Source: Adiantum capillus-veneris
Taxonomy: Eukaryota > Streptophyta > Polypodiopsida > Polypodiales > Pteridaceae
NCBI GenBank assembly: GCA_014529385.2
Contig: CM043943.1
Span: 155,989,592 to 156,053,591, forward strand
Length of the DNA: 64,000 nt
Reading direction: 5' to 3'
In this document: positions 50,163-62,200 of the stretch, in pieces
Layout: every line of letters begins with the position of its first letter
Numbering within the stretch: the stretch's first letter is position 1
The notes under the pieces: model-generated
What the model saw: the letters and a program-made list of their open reading frames with translations, nothing else
Databases searched by the model: none
What the model was told of the DNA's origin: nothing
Made by a program: the position numbers and the translations under genes

Positions 50163-51061
50163 TGGGACGGGTGTCTAACCTCACTCCTATCTTATTGACC
50201 ATTAAATTGTCAATCCATGGGATGAAGCTGATTCAACTAGTACACAGAGGCTACAACAGGTTGTCAATATCTCAAAAAACAAAAAACAACTCGCATCGAA
50301 CTCAAGCTACACTCAAGTGACTGAAATCACCAAAAGCCAATCGCTCATTGGCAAACAAATCACATCCGTTACAATATCAAATGACATTCAAATGTAACGA
50401 AACTTCTAGGAAAAGTTTATAAGACCTAAGCACACATGCTTATGGTCTCAAATCCCACTATAGGTCAAGTGCAAAAATCGCGATTATTAACAGCAATGGA
50501 TTTTTGACCTAGTCATTTTCGACCCAGAATGCATCTAAATGCTTAACAATGATGCCCCAATATCCCACCTATACTTAGTTTTTGATTTTGAAGTGTAAAT
50601 TCCTACTTATGATGAAATTAGACCGCGTCAACGATGCCAAAAGCTATAAAATACCGTGAAATGCTTACATCAATGCGTAGAGCTCTTACATGCGATTGCA
50701 ATGCAACAGACGCGACTGCAATGTGACAATCGGAGAGGGAGTAGGAAGCGTGAGAAGGAGAGAAGTGAGCACCGTTAGCTCACTCTATGTATTTCATTAT
50801 CCAAAACTTGAAAATAACTTACAAAAATTGGCTTTTATACTTTAGCCAAGGTTTTTGGTGGTGAAAACTAATAGTCTGGGAGCTCTAACTAAAGATGGGT
50901 AAAGATAGGTTGATAGAACCTGGAACCTTGTAGCCCTGGCTCATCAATTACAAAGTTTATCCATAAAATAGGAGTTACAATATTCTCGATTTATCAAAAT
51001 AACAAGTGTTTTTACAATGAGAGCTCCAAAAAATGGTATCTGAGTTAGCTTGATGCTAACA
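50163..51061 (-). repeat. 3' LTR of element B
   Basis: ~899 bp, on the minus strand from TGTTAGCATCAAGCTAACTC to ...GACACCCGTCCCA. Same family as 34178-35099; shared words include AAATTGTCAATCCATGG and AGTGACTGAAATCACCAAAA. It carries TCGCGATTATTAAC near 50478-50491. Confidence 0.85.
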
Positions 51062-51074
51062 TTCCCCCCTCCTC
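51062..51074 (-). other. Polypurine tract of element B
   Basis: The minus strand reads GAGGAGGGGGGAA directly before TGTTAGC. It is almost the same as the tract of the LARD-like element, supporting a shared family of enzymes. Confidence 0.82.
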
Positions 51075-51099
51075 GTCTGTGTCGTCCCTTGACACAGCT

Positions 51100-54000
51100 T
51101 TATGGGCTGAAATAATCTTTGGGTTGACGGCTGGTGAGGCGGTCTTTAAGTGCATGTAGATCCTTTTCGTATCTGATCTTTCTCTCTTTGTCTGGAACCT
51201 GCAAAAACTGCATAGTGACTTTGTTCTTTAGATTGACTGCGGAGTAGCCTACGAATCTGGAATTCAGGTTGCTGATCACTGGCCCAAAAATCTTCGTTCA
51301 CCAAGTGAAAAACCCTGTGTAGAACGCTTCCTCAAATGCCAACATATTATGAGAAGGTAAGAACATGCAGCGGACGTAGAAGCCATAGAGGACTTATTTG
51401 GAAGGTTGATCACTTAGATCGTAGCATAAACCTTTATTTCCCTCAAGGAAAGACATCCATGGGGCTCCTGCTTGCTCTGGCTCATAAAAAACTTCAATGC
51501 AGGTGAGCAGCATTCAACAAATCTTGTAAAGCATAGCACATGAAAGATCAGGTAGACTTTTGAAGAATGACATGGCGCCCGTTAGGGTTTAAGTGCATGT
51601 AGAGCCTTCGTATCTGATCTTTCTCTCTTTGTCTAGCACCTGCAAAAATAGCATAGTGACTTTGTTCTTTAGTTCGGCTGTGGAGTAGCCTACGAATCTG
51701 GAAGTCAGGTTGCTGATCACTGACCCAAAAATCTTTGTTCACCAAGTGAAAAACCTTGTGTAGAACGCTTCCTCGAATGCCAACATATTATGAGAAGGTA
51801 AGAACATGCAGCGGGCATAGAAGCCATAGAGGACTTATTCGGAAGGTTGACCACTTAGATCGTAGCATAAACCTTTATTGCCCTCGAGGAAAGACATCCA
51901 CGGGGCTCCTGCTTGCTCTGGCTCATGAAAAACTTCAATGCAGGTGAGCAACATTCGACAAATCTTGTAAAGCATAGCACATGAAAGATCAGGTAGACTT
52001 TTGAAGAATGACATGGCACCCATTAGGGTTTTCACCATGTATTCTTCTATCGGTGATTCCTTTTCTAGAGCTGGCAGTCTTGGATAATTCAGCCATGTTG
52101 GTCGCTTCTTTGTTATTGCCTCATGTGCTTGCCACGTTCTTACTCTTGGTACATGACAAAAAGTTAAATCCTTTTGAAGTGCCGCATGTGCTCTTATGAA
52201 CAGAATCAAGTATCTTGGATTCTTGTTCAACCAGTTCTTTCTCCACTTAGGGTGAACCTCATCTGTGCCTTCTACTTGCATGTCTTTATAAATTCTTTTC
52301 TTGACCTGTAGCAGCTCTACCTTTATCAAGGGATATGGCAGTGATTGCTGATGCCATTGTGCATTGGTTTGATCGGAAGTGAGTTGAGTAACATTGACAG
52401 AGTGAACAAATCTCAACTCCCAATGCATCGCTGCTTTCCACTGCTCATCTGTCTCCTGGGTAACCTTTTCTTTAAGTGCATCTTTCTCAGCTTTTGAGAG
52501 CTCGACCATTGGCACTTCATCAGCTTCTGATAATGGTACTTGGAAATCTTTTTGCCACCTAGACCTTCTGTTGGTTGTGTTTCTATCTCAGCGAAAGAGA
52601 CTGAGGGAATATCAATATGTGGCTACTCTGATGTACCTGCGTCTTCTTGTGTCTCTTGCTGTCCATCGGCTATTTACTTGAGCAACTCTTCTTCTTGTTG
52701 TACCCGCATTAATGCCAGGTCTCTGCGTTGTGATTGCTCTAGCTTTAGCTCTAGCTCAAGATCTTTATTCTTTTTCTCTAGTGCTTTATACACTTCGTCT
52801 GTACCTTTGATCGAGGCAACTGCGGGATTTTCTCTTATTTGTCACAAAAAGGTTGCCTAATCGTTGATCCTCTACTCTGAATATTGCAATGAGGCGTTTG
52901 ATACGTCTAGCTGTACTTGGATCTTCTGCACTGACAGAGTTGTAGTTGAAAGTTCGTTAGTAACCTCTGTCAACTGTTCTTGTTTGGTTTTGCAAGCATC
53001 TGCCAACTTCATGAGAAGTTCACCTAACTCTTCCATTTCATTTTGCTATTTGTCTCTTGTTAGCTAGTGTTGTTCAGCTTCAACTTTCAATTCTTGGACT
53101 TGCTCTTGTAGATCAGTGATGACATTTAATATGTCCTCTAACTCTCCTTGGAGAGCGTCGATTACCATCTCCAATTCTTTAGCCTTTGTGCTGCGGTTAA
53201 GTGGTGTCGATCCTAGTTTTTTTGTCATATCTTGCATTTGCTTTGCATATTCATTGACTTGCAGAATTACCTCATCATTTGTCTACCAGTCTTCATTTCT
53301 TGTGAGCTGCCTAGATGTTTTGGCAATCTCTTGTGATTCTCTTGGTGGGGTTGTGGTGGCTGTTTGTTCCTCCCCTTGAGGCTATGCTTGGGCCTCTTCT
53401 GCTTTGTCTGCTTGAAGCTTCGTGGATGCCTCGGCCATTTCTTGCTGGGTGGTGGTGGACGGGGTTTCCCTTGTTTGCTGCTCCTTTGTTTTCTCAAATG
53501 TTGTTGACTTCTCTGGTGCAGGACTTGTTGCCCTTTCCGGCTCTGGTTCTTTTGCTTGGGCTTGCTCCTGAGTAGTTGATGCCTGTTGTGAAAATTTTGC
53601 TGCTTTTTCTGTTCAGGCTCTTTTTCTTTAGTGGGATCACCTTGTGTGGTTCTATCTATTGGTGATGGTGGAGGGCTTGGCATGGGGTGGTCGTGCTGTT
53701 CCATAGTAGGTGAAGATGGTCGGGGAGACATATCCTTTTGTTCATGTTGGGTTTCAGTTTGTTGTGTCACTTTGGCTTGTCCTTGTTGCTCCACCGCATC
53801 TTTAGCTTTTCTTTTTGCTTCTTGAGCTTCTTTCACTTTCAATGCCTCCGCCTCCTGATACATTCTTTCCTATAGATCCTTTGGATCTTCTGCTTCTCTC
53901 CGTTCAGGATGCTTTGTTCTTGGTACTTTTACTTCTATTGGTACCCACTTTGCAGGGTCCTTGACTTGAGCTTGGCGGCTTTGTTCATAAGAGTGCTTCT

Positions 54001-55033
54001 CTCTCTCAAACCTTGATTTCTTCTGTTGAGGTTCCTCTTGATGTGCGTCCACTGCTTTTCTTTTCATTTCTTTGATGCGGGCTCATCTTTCCTCATTGTC
54101 GGAGCTTTCACTGCTATGCCTTTCTGGAGAACTCTCGACAGAATCTTCATCAAAATTGGAAGTTCTTTTGGTGGACCTTGTGGCTCAAGGGGATGGTTTT
54201 GCAGGCATAATCCATTTGTTTTGATCTGGGACAGGTGGAAAATTGTCTGACATGCCGATAGCATGGTAGGCAATTCTTGTGAGTACCTCAGGTGATTTGA
54301 GATATGTTATCTTACCCTCTTTCTTTGTACCCTTTAGTGTGGACAGAACATACTGTGCGTGGTCGATGGGTTGCCTGGTTGTTGACTTCAACACTTGTGT
54401 AAAGGTAGTTGCGTCTACATGATTGGGTGTTGTGTATCTTGGCAGTCTCTTCGCGAGAAAGTGGAAGTGTTGGTGGTATAACCGTGCTGGTTCCTCCACT
54501 TGCTTCTGGATAAGATCGGCAAATGTTGCAGTAGCGGTTTCCTTGGTGAAGGTACCTGCCGTCCTTCTATCTTTAGCTCTCATGGTCATCCCTTCTGTCG
54601 GCAATTTGAGAGCTTCGACCACTATCTCTTTCGTAATTACCACTTCGACCTTGTTCCCTTGCTGGTCAAAGATCTGGGCTGTTCCATCTTCCGTGATGGT
54701 GGATAGGAACTCATAAGCTTTCTAAAAATCTACTCCACATGGCTCTTGGTCGTAGAACTCTCTAAGCCCAAGCCTTCTGTTAGCTTATTTTGTTTATGGC
54801 TTTGCTACGACATCGTAGACCTCTCTTGACAAAAGTTGTAGTTCTACCTGATGTCCTTCTTCACTTTTGAATCTACCTGTGAATACCGTGGTGTTGTTCT
54901 CCTCCAACTGTTCTTTCGACAGATAGGTTGATTTGGCTGGATTGAATGAACTAGGGTCCACTTGGTATGGTGGTAGCTCTTGCAGCTTCTCTTTTTGGGA
55001 GACCCTCTTCTTGGCCTTCTGTGCAGCTTGCAT
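51100..55033 (-). pseudogene. Extra 3' ORF of element B, function unknown
   Basis: Sits between pol and 3' LTR in the family, the place of env-like ORFs in Athila-type elements. Pieces in order: 55033-54794 (MQAAQKAKK, KLQELPPYQV, YLSKEQLEENNTTVF); 54643-54185 (ITKEIVVEALKLPTEGM, FADLIQKQVEEPARLYHQHF, STLKGTKKEGKITYLKSPEV); 54067-53267, a very charged Lys/Glu/Gln/Pro-rich, probably disordered part with KRKAVDAHQEEPQQKKSRF, a possible nuclear signal; a coiled-coil-like middle at about 53.2-52.6 kb; and 52515-51835 (MPMVELSKAEKDALKEKVTQ, KNPRYLILFIRAHAALQKDL, CAMLYKICRMLL). I see no signal peptide and no clear membrane anchor, so env is not supported. Stops and frame changes divide it, and a 443-bp duplication repeats its end. 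Confidence 0.6.
51148..52031. repeat. 443-bp tandem duplication in the extra ORF
   Basis: 51148-51590 and 51591-52031 are direct repeats, both from AAGTGCATGTAGA to TTAGGGTTT, with mostly transition differences. The duplicated part encodes the C-terminus of the extra ORF, so the ORF end is present twice. Confidence 0.92.
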
Positions 55034-55644
55034 GGCTCCTGCTAATTGAATAGAGTGTGAAAGTTAGAAAATTTGGCAGATTTCACCTTGGAATGTCCTT
55101 TAGTCTGAATTACTGAGAAATTGAGTCCAATTTGCCTCAAATCATTTTTTAAACATGCATAGATGCATAAAAACATGTAAAGATCAAAATCATGAAGTCC
55201 AAACAAAAAAATTACAACAAAAGTAAATAATCGCGATTATTTACAACTGAGTAATTTTGTCAACTTTTTGCAAATTTGGCACCATAGGCTTAAAGTATAT
55301 ATAAATTAGATACTCTGAGTGAAGTGTGGGCTCATTTGAGTGCACAGAGTGAGAAAGGTGCCAGATTTAGGCTTTAGGTCTCTGAAACAGTAGATGTAAA
55401 GGAATTTTGAGATTTTGAGCTCCAAATTTGTTCAAACTTGGTTAGTGGGCTTAGAAAATCATGTAATTTGGTCCCATGATGGCAAAGTTGCAATTTTTCC
55501 CTTCTTGGGAAAAAAGTAAATAATCGCGATGATTATTAACTTTTTCATCACAATGAATTTTTTTGCACAACTTGGTTCTAGGCATGGTGTAGACCCTCCT
55601 GTGTATGTGATATGAGGTGATTTGGATCAAAAAATGTGACTCAT
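55034..55644 (-). other. Spacer of element B with palindromes
   Basis: Homologous to 23644-24260. Holds a perfect 22-bp palindrome at 55223-55244 (half-site GTAAATAATCG) and a close relative at 55516, 293 bp away. No coding frame. Confidence 0.75.
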
Positions 55645-57469
55645 TGTGAGGGCCCTACCCAGACTTGACCCTACTCAGCTCCCTCAATCCTCCAGACCAT
55701 TCCAGGGAATGACGTAGATCTATCTGCAGGTATCCCTCCCACTTGGGACTCACACTTAGATAGGACTCCGGCCTATCTCGAATGCCAACCCAAGGGGTTA
55801 CATCCCTTCATTCAATGATTCTATCCGCTTCTCACAATCAATCTGTCTTGACAACTTTCTACACCCAAAATCGTGGTCCTTAGTATTGATTCTCTTGATC
55901 TTTAACTTGAGGATCTGCTCTTGCTTTCTTGTTCTCCCTTACTTCATGGTGATAACCCCTTTTTTTCCTGACAAGCAGACACAACAGCTATACCTTTCTC
56001 CTAAGAAGAGAGATCTTCCAATCCTACCTGGTCTCGCTCGTCCTCGGTTATCCATTTTTATCCCACCTAGTCCTAGCGTTTTAACATAAAATTTTTAAAT
56101 CAACATCCGGCCATCTGACCCTTCGGATCCGCCCACCCACTGAACCATTTCATGAAAATCCCTTCACGAGGTAGTACTTAACTACTACAAAATCAGGAAG
56201 ACAATAGTCTATCAGACATCATCAAACAACAAGCAGCGTGCAATCCATTGCATACCCTCGTTCATAGAAATTCATCTGGTTGTTCCCACCAGATCTTTAT
56301 TTAAAAACCTTTAATTCATTTCCTTTTCTTTATTTGCTATAATTAGCTTGTAACTAGTTTCCTAACTAATCATGCAACACATTTAGTTTCAACCAATTCA
56401 TCTTGCCTTCCCATTCAGGACAAGATAATTGGTTACAAGCCATCAAAATGGCATCACCTTCACAATATTTTCCAGAATTAAGTGTTTGGGAAAGGCTCAT
56501 CAAGTAATTTAATCATTCCTTCCTAAGCATATTATTTCGAGAGGTATAGCACCATCTAGTGACAGATGCACAGGATAGCCCCTATATTCCTAGCCTTTCC
56601 AGTTCCTTTTTAAGCAACCAAGTCGAACAAATTTCCTTAATTAAATTCACATCATCCTCCTTGAGTATGACCTTCTCATCCAACTATTGGCATCAGGCCA
56701 TACCCAGATTATGGCTGATTTCCAATAAGATACCGCGGGTACTTCATCCGGCAGGGCAAAAATAAAACAAACGCATTCATCCCTTATCCCTCGGGCATGA
56801 ATGACATAGGTATAACAACTTGCCTGTTATGCTGCCCTAGCCAAAAAGGGCCAATCCCCGTCAAGTTCCCCAAGAGAATCCTCTCAATGGGCCGGCCTTT
56901 CAATCAAATTGACTCCAAGAAGATCCATCTTGGTTTTCGGTCATTTCCAGACAATCTTCAAAACTCTAAGTTAAATCTATGTTTTGCAATGGGCTATCCC
57001 TATCACCTCTCGAGATTCCTTTTTAACTCCTAGTTGGTAGTTTCCAGGTTCATTCATTTATCAACCTTAATTCCTACTTTCATTAATTATCTACCAGCCA
57101 AGTTTATTTAGAAAATACAAGCGAGTTTTTGCCATAGGCATTTGATGGTTAATGTCTCTTCGGAAATGCCAACTTTTTAAGTTCAATCCTTGTTTTGTAC
57201 GATTCCCAGGTTTTCGCAATCCTTTGCCATCCATGGGGAATCTCCATGGAAGCATGTAGAATTTTCGGTTTAAACAACACGGAGATCAACTCCGTGAAGT
57301 TATCCCCTATCTCCCCCATCCCGTATTTACAAACAAACTTGAAATTGAAAACTTTAGAAATACTCTTCAATACCAAAAATTGAACTACTATAGATCTTAG
57401 AAAACTACTCTTTTCTTACGGAGCCTAGCTTTCCATTTAAGAAGCTAAAAGGTCATCCTATAATCTATG

Positions 57470-58310
57470 AGTTTTCGAGCTTTCCATTAAAGCTTAAACC
57501 TAAAATACAAGGTAGTCACTAAAGCTTACACCTAAGTGAAAAGTTATGATTAAAGCTTAGCTTAAGAGTGAAAATCTACCTTTGAAACTTAACTTAATGA
57601 TGCATAGATACTGTTAGCACTTAACCCTAATTGCGAGGTTTCCATTAAAGCTTAAACCTAAAATACAAAGTAGTCACTAAAGCTTACACCTAAGTGCAAA
57701 GTTACCATTAATGCTTAGCTTAAGAGGGAAAATCTACCTTTGAAAATTAACGTAATGATGCATAGATACTGTTAGCACTTAACCCTAATTGCAAGGTTTC
57801 CATTAAAGCTTAAACCTAAAAATGCAAGGTAGTCACTAAAGCTTACATCTAAGCGCAAAGTTACCATTAAAGCTTAGCTTAGGAGAGAAAATCTACCTTT
57901 GAAGCTTAACTTTATGATGCATAGATACTCTTATCACTTGACCCTAATTGCAAGGTTTCCATTAAAGCTTAAACCTAAAAATGCAAGGTAGTCACTAAAG
58001 CTTACGTCTAAGTGCAAAGTTACCATTAAAGCTTAGCTTATGCGAGCAAATCTACCTTTTAAGCTTAACTTAATGATGCATAGATACTCTTTATCACTTA
58101 ACCCTATTTGCTAGGTTTCCATTAAAGCTTAAACCTAAAAATGCAAGGTAGTCACTAAAGCTTACATCTAAGTGCAAAGTTACCATTAAAACTTAGCTTA
58201 TGAGTGCAAATCTACCTTTGAAGCTTAACTTAATGATACATAACTATCATTAATACTTAACCCTAACTCCAAGTTTACCATTAAAGCTTAAACCTAAAAT
58301 GATGCACATA
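57470..58310. repeat. Tandem array, ~159-bp unit, five to six copies
   Basis: CCATTAAAGCTTAAACCTAA recurs at 57484, 57642, 57800, 57959, 58119 and 58278, a period of 158-160 bp. Each unit has GTAGTCACTAAAGCTTAC, AAAGTTACCATTAAAGCTTA and AACTTAATGATGCATAGATA. A second, internal CATTAAAGCTTA block suggests the unit arose from a shorter repeat. Confidence 0.94.
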
Positions 58311-58659
58311 AACCTTCCTAGTATTAAAATGCATGAATTAATTAATCCTACTAGAAATGAAGATTACCTCCTCTAAACAAGAGGGAAGTTGGGTTGAAGT
58401 CCTTCTTGAAGAGATGTGAGGCTCAAGGAGAAAAGAAAGGGATTTAGGATGAAGAGGAAGGAGAGAGAAGCTTCTTCACAAAACCCTCAAGGGTTTGGCC
58501 TTCAAGAGAGGGAGAGAGAAAGAGCAAGGTTTAATGGAAACCTTGATTTACTTAAGCATAATCTTGAGCATGTCAAGTATGCAAGTAGCTTAGGAATATG
58601 TGTGTAAACTTACAAAGGAGAAGGGGTGCTTATATAGGAAATGGTGGGTGGAATTCTCT

Positions 58660-58770
58660 TCTCAATTCCTATTGGACCCCAAATTCTCTTCTCAAATGCT
58701 ATTGGACCCTATTTCTCTTCTCAAATGCTATTGGACCCCAATTCTCTTCTTAATTCCTATTGGACCCCCA
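58660..58770. repeat. Short repeat CTATTGGACCCnAATTCTC
   Basis: About four copies of an ~29-36-bp unit containing CCTATTGGACCCCAATTCTC or GCTATTGGACCC run in tandem inside the long LTR. Confidence 0.8.
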
Positions 58771-59213
58771 ATTTTCTTCGTAGTTCTTATCTCTTAACTT
58801 TATCTTTGAATCAAGTTAGTCCCCTTTTCTCCCAGTTCCAGATCTAGATTAGTTCCTACGCGGATCTTCACGAAGAAGTATAAAACTAATCTTAATCTTT
58901 TTGGAAAAATATAGGGATGACGTAATTTATTATCCAAAATATCCTTGTCTTTTCATTCTGGAGTAAAGTCTCGTTGTCTGCATGACTTCTTTGTCGGTCT
59001 TGCTTTTCTAAATTATTTTCTAGGCTGAAAAAAAAGTTCCAAATGGCTCTAGGGTTTAGGGAGGGACCTTATGAAAGGGCAGGGAAACTGAACATGCTCA
59101 TCACCACCCAGCCATGCCCTATATAGGCCCTTGGTCTTCTAAATATTGGGACCCCCTTGACTGCATGTCCGTCCTAGCCCTTAGCCCGGACTGGTCCTAC
59201 CATTGTCCTAACA

Positions 59214-59226
59214 TTACTCCCCCCTT
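59214..59226 (-). other. Polypurine tract of the long-LTR element
   Basis: The minus strand reads AAGGGGGGAGTAA directly before the LTR start TGTTAGG. It resembles the other gypsy tracts in the window. Confidence 0.7.
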
Positions 59227-62200
59227 GGAGAAGCGTTTTTGTCCAGAAAACACAAGTGATAGTATCTTCATAAGAGTACTAATTTTTTCTACCATAACAT
59301 CCCACATGGATCCAATGGTTCATTTGAGCGGAACCCGGTTTAGTAGGAGGTTCAATGAAACCAAGAGTAACATCTTGATTTTCTACATTGTTGTCCATTT
59401 GTAACCATTTGATGGTACCTGTTCCTATCCAAACATAGTGTGTAGACTCCATTTAGAATGTTCATGAGCATGGTAAACGAGTTTATAACAACAACGGTGT
59501 ACCAAAAAGAGTACCTCTTGTCACTTTCCATGAAAGTAAGTTGCTGACATAACTCATCAGCCAATTTTAAGTCCTTGACTTAGTCCCAATTTTCATCATC
59601 AGTAAACAACCTCACCCTAACGAGTGTTCAAGGTTGAGAGCCTGAGTTATACATGAAGAGACTACCTAGTCGCAACATGCGTTAACTGATAGTAAGTAAA
59701 CTCCAAAAAGAGCAATAAATGCTGATGAATTTGATTGCTTGGTGCTAATGTACGCACTTTGCATATCCTGTAGCCCAAGATTACACTTTGTAATCTGTCC
59801 ATCCTCTTGGATACTGACAGTACTGAGGTGTGTTTCCCCCACGATTTACAGACAGTCTTCCTAGACGACTGGTAAACGGGGAATCACAATAGCATATAAC
59901 ATTTTTGAGGAATCAACAATGTTCGGAATAACCATCGTGGTTAACTTGAAAAATCCACAGACACCTAAACCGAGCCATGACCTCTATTGGTGATTAGTAG
60001 ACTCAAAAGTAATCTCATATAGCTAGTGCACATAGAGTGCAAAAATGCTTCATAAGCAACAACCTGAGGAATATGCATGCCGTTCCAAATCAACCTTTGC
60101 TAAACACTAGGGCCCATAACACCTAGTGTGCATGCATTTAGCAAAAAACAAATCCGAACCTGTATTTCCATGGTGATCTTTTCTTTGCCAATATTTGTGG
60201 CAAATGTGATGTGCTTAGCACACAAAAAAGGAATGTAAATAGTTCTGAGAAGAAAATAAATACTTTCAGTTGTTGCAGTCTTTGGCAAGCTTTGCTGAAA
60301 CGTCTGAATCACAATAGAAGGTGAAACATTGATCACTTCTAGATACAGAAAATGAAACTTTTTCATTAACAATTTATAGCCTTGCTATATGTATAAACAA
60401 CCATCTATAATGTTGTTTAGCAGTACTTGTACCTTAACAAGTCATTCTAAGTATCCAACAATTTCTGGCTACGAAATTGCTCTTGATACATCGTGCTAAA
60501 AATGGTCTAGAAAATAGATGTGACCAGCACCTAGGGACTTTGTTGTGACACATAATTGAAATAATGGCGCTAGTGTCAGTCCAGAGACTCATACTATCCA
60601 CATGTGGAATATGTCTCATGTAAGGATGTGTAAAAAAGAACATCCTTCAAGTACAAGATGTACTTGTGTGTGGAGGTAACTGCAAACACTCTACGACGGG
60701 AGTGAGAGGGACCCTCATTAGCCTTGCTCCAAACTTGCTAAACCGAACTCCTTGAGTTCCTAGACCATGTTGTATCCCATGTGACAACATGTGCCAAATT
60801 GAACCCTACAAGTAGGTTCCTAACAGCATAAGGCAGAAAGATAGATTGGACACTTGGCCCAAAATACTTTGTGCCGACATGCCCTTGGCATGGCTCTGTA
60901 AAATTCAAGCGTACTTATACGTCTTGAAAAACCGAGCAAAGCATACTAAAAATGGAATAACACCAAATCAATAGATGCGTACCTGGAGATTTGAATGTAA
61001 TGTTCACTTACCCGTATTCAAGTGGAGAGGAGCACGTCCCCTACCTGAAAAAACAAAGAGCATTGCATTGGGAACCCTGGGTGTTGCCTTTGCAATCCAA
61101 GCCGTTGGATTTAGAATCTACATAGTTAAACCCCTTGGTCAGACTCTTTGTAGAAACTGCTCAACTAGCAAATAACGGTAACCAGCATAGTCAACCGTGT
61201 ACATAATGATTGGAATCAACTTGAAAAGTGTTTTTGGTCGCTACTGCGTGGTACATTGCGGAAGTCTTTCCTTGAAAGTATAACTGGGAGAGATCAACTG
61301 TGATCCTCAATGCAGATCAAACTGTGATCCTTAATGCCTATGGGGTGATGTAGCAATCACCCGCCGGGTCTTACCCCAAAACAGTATGTCCATAGATACT
61401 CCGTAGTGCTATAGAGAGAGCAGGAGACCCACACAAGTGAACTGCCGAGCTCTTATGGATAGCCATGCTCTCACAACTGTTTGCTGCATCTATACTTTCT
61501 TGTAGAGATCAGCTGCTATGAGTTGAAGATTAGCAAAAACTCAACTTGAGTGTCACACTGAAAATATGTAGTGCAAAAATGACACCCTAAACATCCGTAA
61601 TAACAAGACTCTTGCTCATCCATTAACGTCGATATGTTCAATGTGTACTCCACTGTGCAAATTTGTTCGATCCTAAGAACAATCACCCAAGGAATGCCAA
61701 TAGTTGTGCCTTACCCAAGATCTGACAATGGCTTTTAGCCAGCCTGTGTGTGGCTCCTAGCTCTTACGGCCATTAGTGTTCAGTCGATAAACCAATGAAA
61801 ACTAATGTGAATTGCATCTTGGCCCATTTCTAGTGGAGTGTTAGAGCACCTTGGCTCATGCTGACTCCCAAACAAAACATGTATGAAAAGATTCTTAGAA
61901 AGTTTTCATTATTCTTGAGAGAAATAAGAAAAAGAGAGAGAAGAAGAGCATGCTGGGCTGAGGAACTTTCCTTAAATTTGTAGAGTGTGTGCCCAGAATG
62001 TGTGCTCTTAGACACCTTATGCCCAAAGTGCAGCTTATCCTATAAGCATTCCACAATCTGTCTGTACGACGCTCTCATCGAGAGAGGCAATAGAAAATAC
62101 AAGTTAAATCTTGACTATCTACCGTGTAGGGTGGTCGTGACTGTATGAGGATGACTTGAAAGGGGCACCTTGCCGGTGAATCTAGTTGAAATTTTAGGTT

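Larger units (their letters stand above)
50163..55644 (-). mobile_element. Ty3/gypsy element B, 3' part, interrupted at 55645
   Basis: Minus-strand order: palindrome-bearing spacer (55644-55034), extra ORF (55033 to ~51100), polypurine tract, 3' LTR (51061-50163). It is homologous to the 3' part of element A, which lacks the end of the ORF and the 3' LTR. The remaining 5' part must lie beyond the element inserted at 55645. Element A plus B together imply a family of ~15-16 kb. Confidence 0.8.
55645..59213 (-). repeat. Very long LTR (~3.57 kb) of an element inserted into B
   Basis: Homology to element B stops exactly at ...GTGACTCAT/TGTGAGGG. The new sequence is TG...CA: on the minus strand it starts TGTTAGGACAATGG at 59213, directly after a polypurine run, and ends TAGGGCCCTCACA at 55645. 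That is the layout of a 3' LTR of a minus-strand element. Inside are a CTATATAGG TATA-like box near 59123 (~90 bp from the LTR start) and the 159-bp tandem array. LTRs of 3-6 kb are known in Ogre/Tat-type elements. A second copy is not in the window, so the LTR call rests on ends, junction and polypurine tract. Confidence 0.65.

Noticed and set aside
52864-53860. Serine/cysteine-rich plus-strand frames opposite the extra ORF
   Set aside because: They are the antisense of Lys/Glu/Gln-rich coding sequence on the minus strand.
51100-55033. Envelope protein
   Set aside because: The position fits, but no signal peptide, furin-like site or membrane anchor is visible; kept as an ORF of unknown function.
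57470-58310. CRISPR-like regular repeats
   Set aside because: Unit is ~159 bp with no short repeat/unique spacer pattern; it is a plain tandem array in an LTR.
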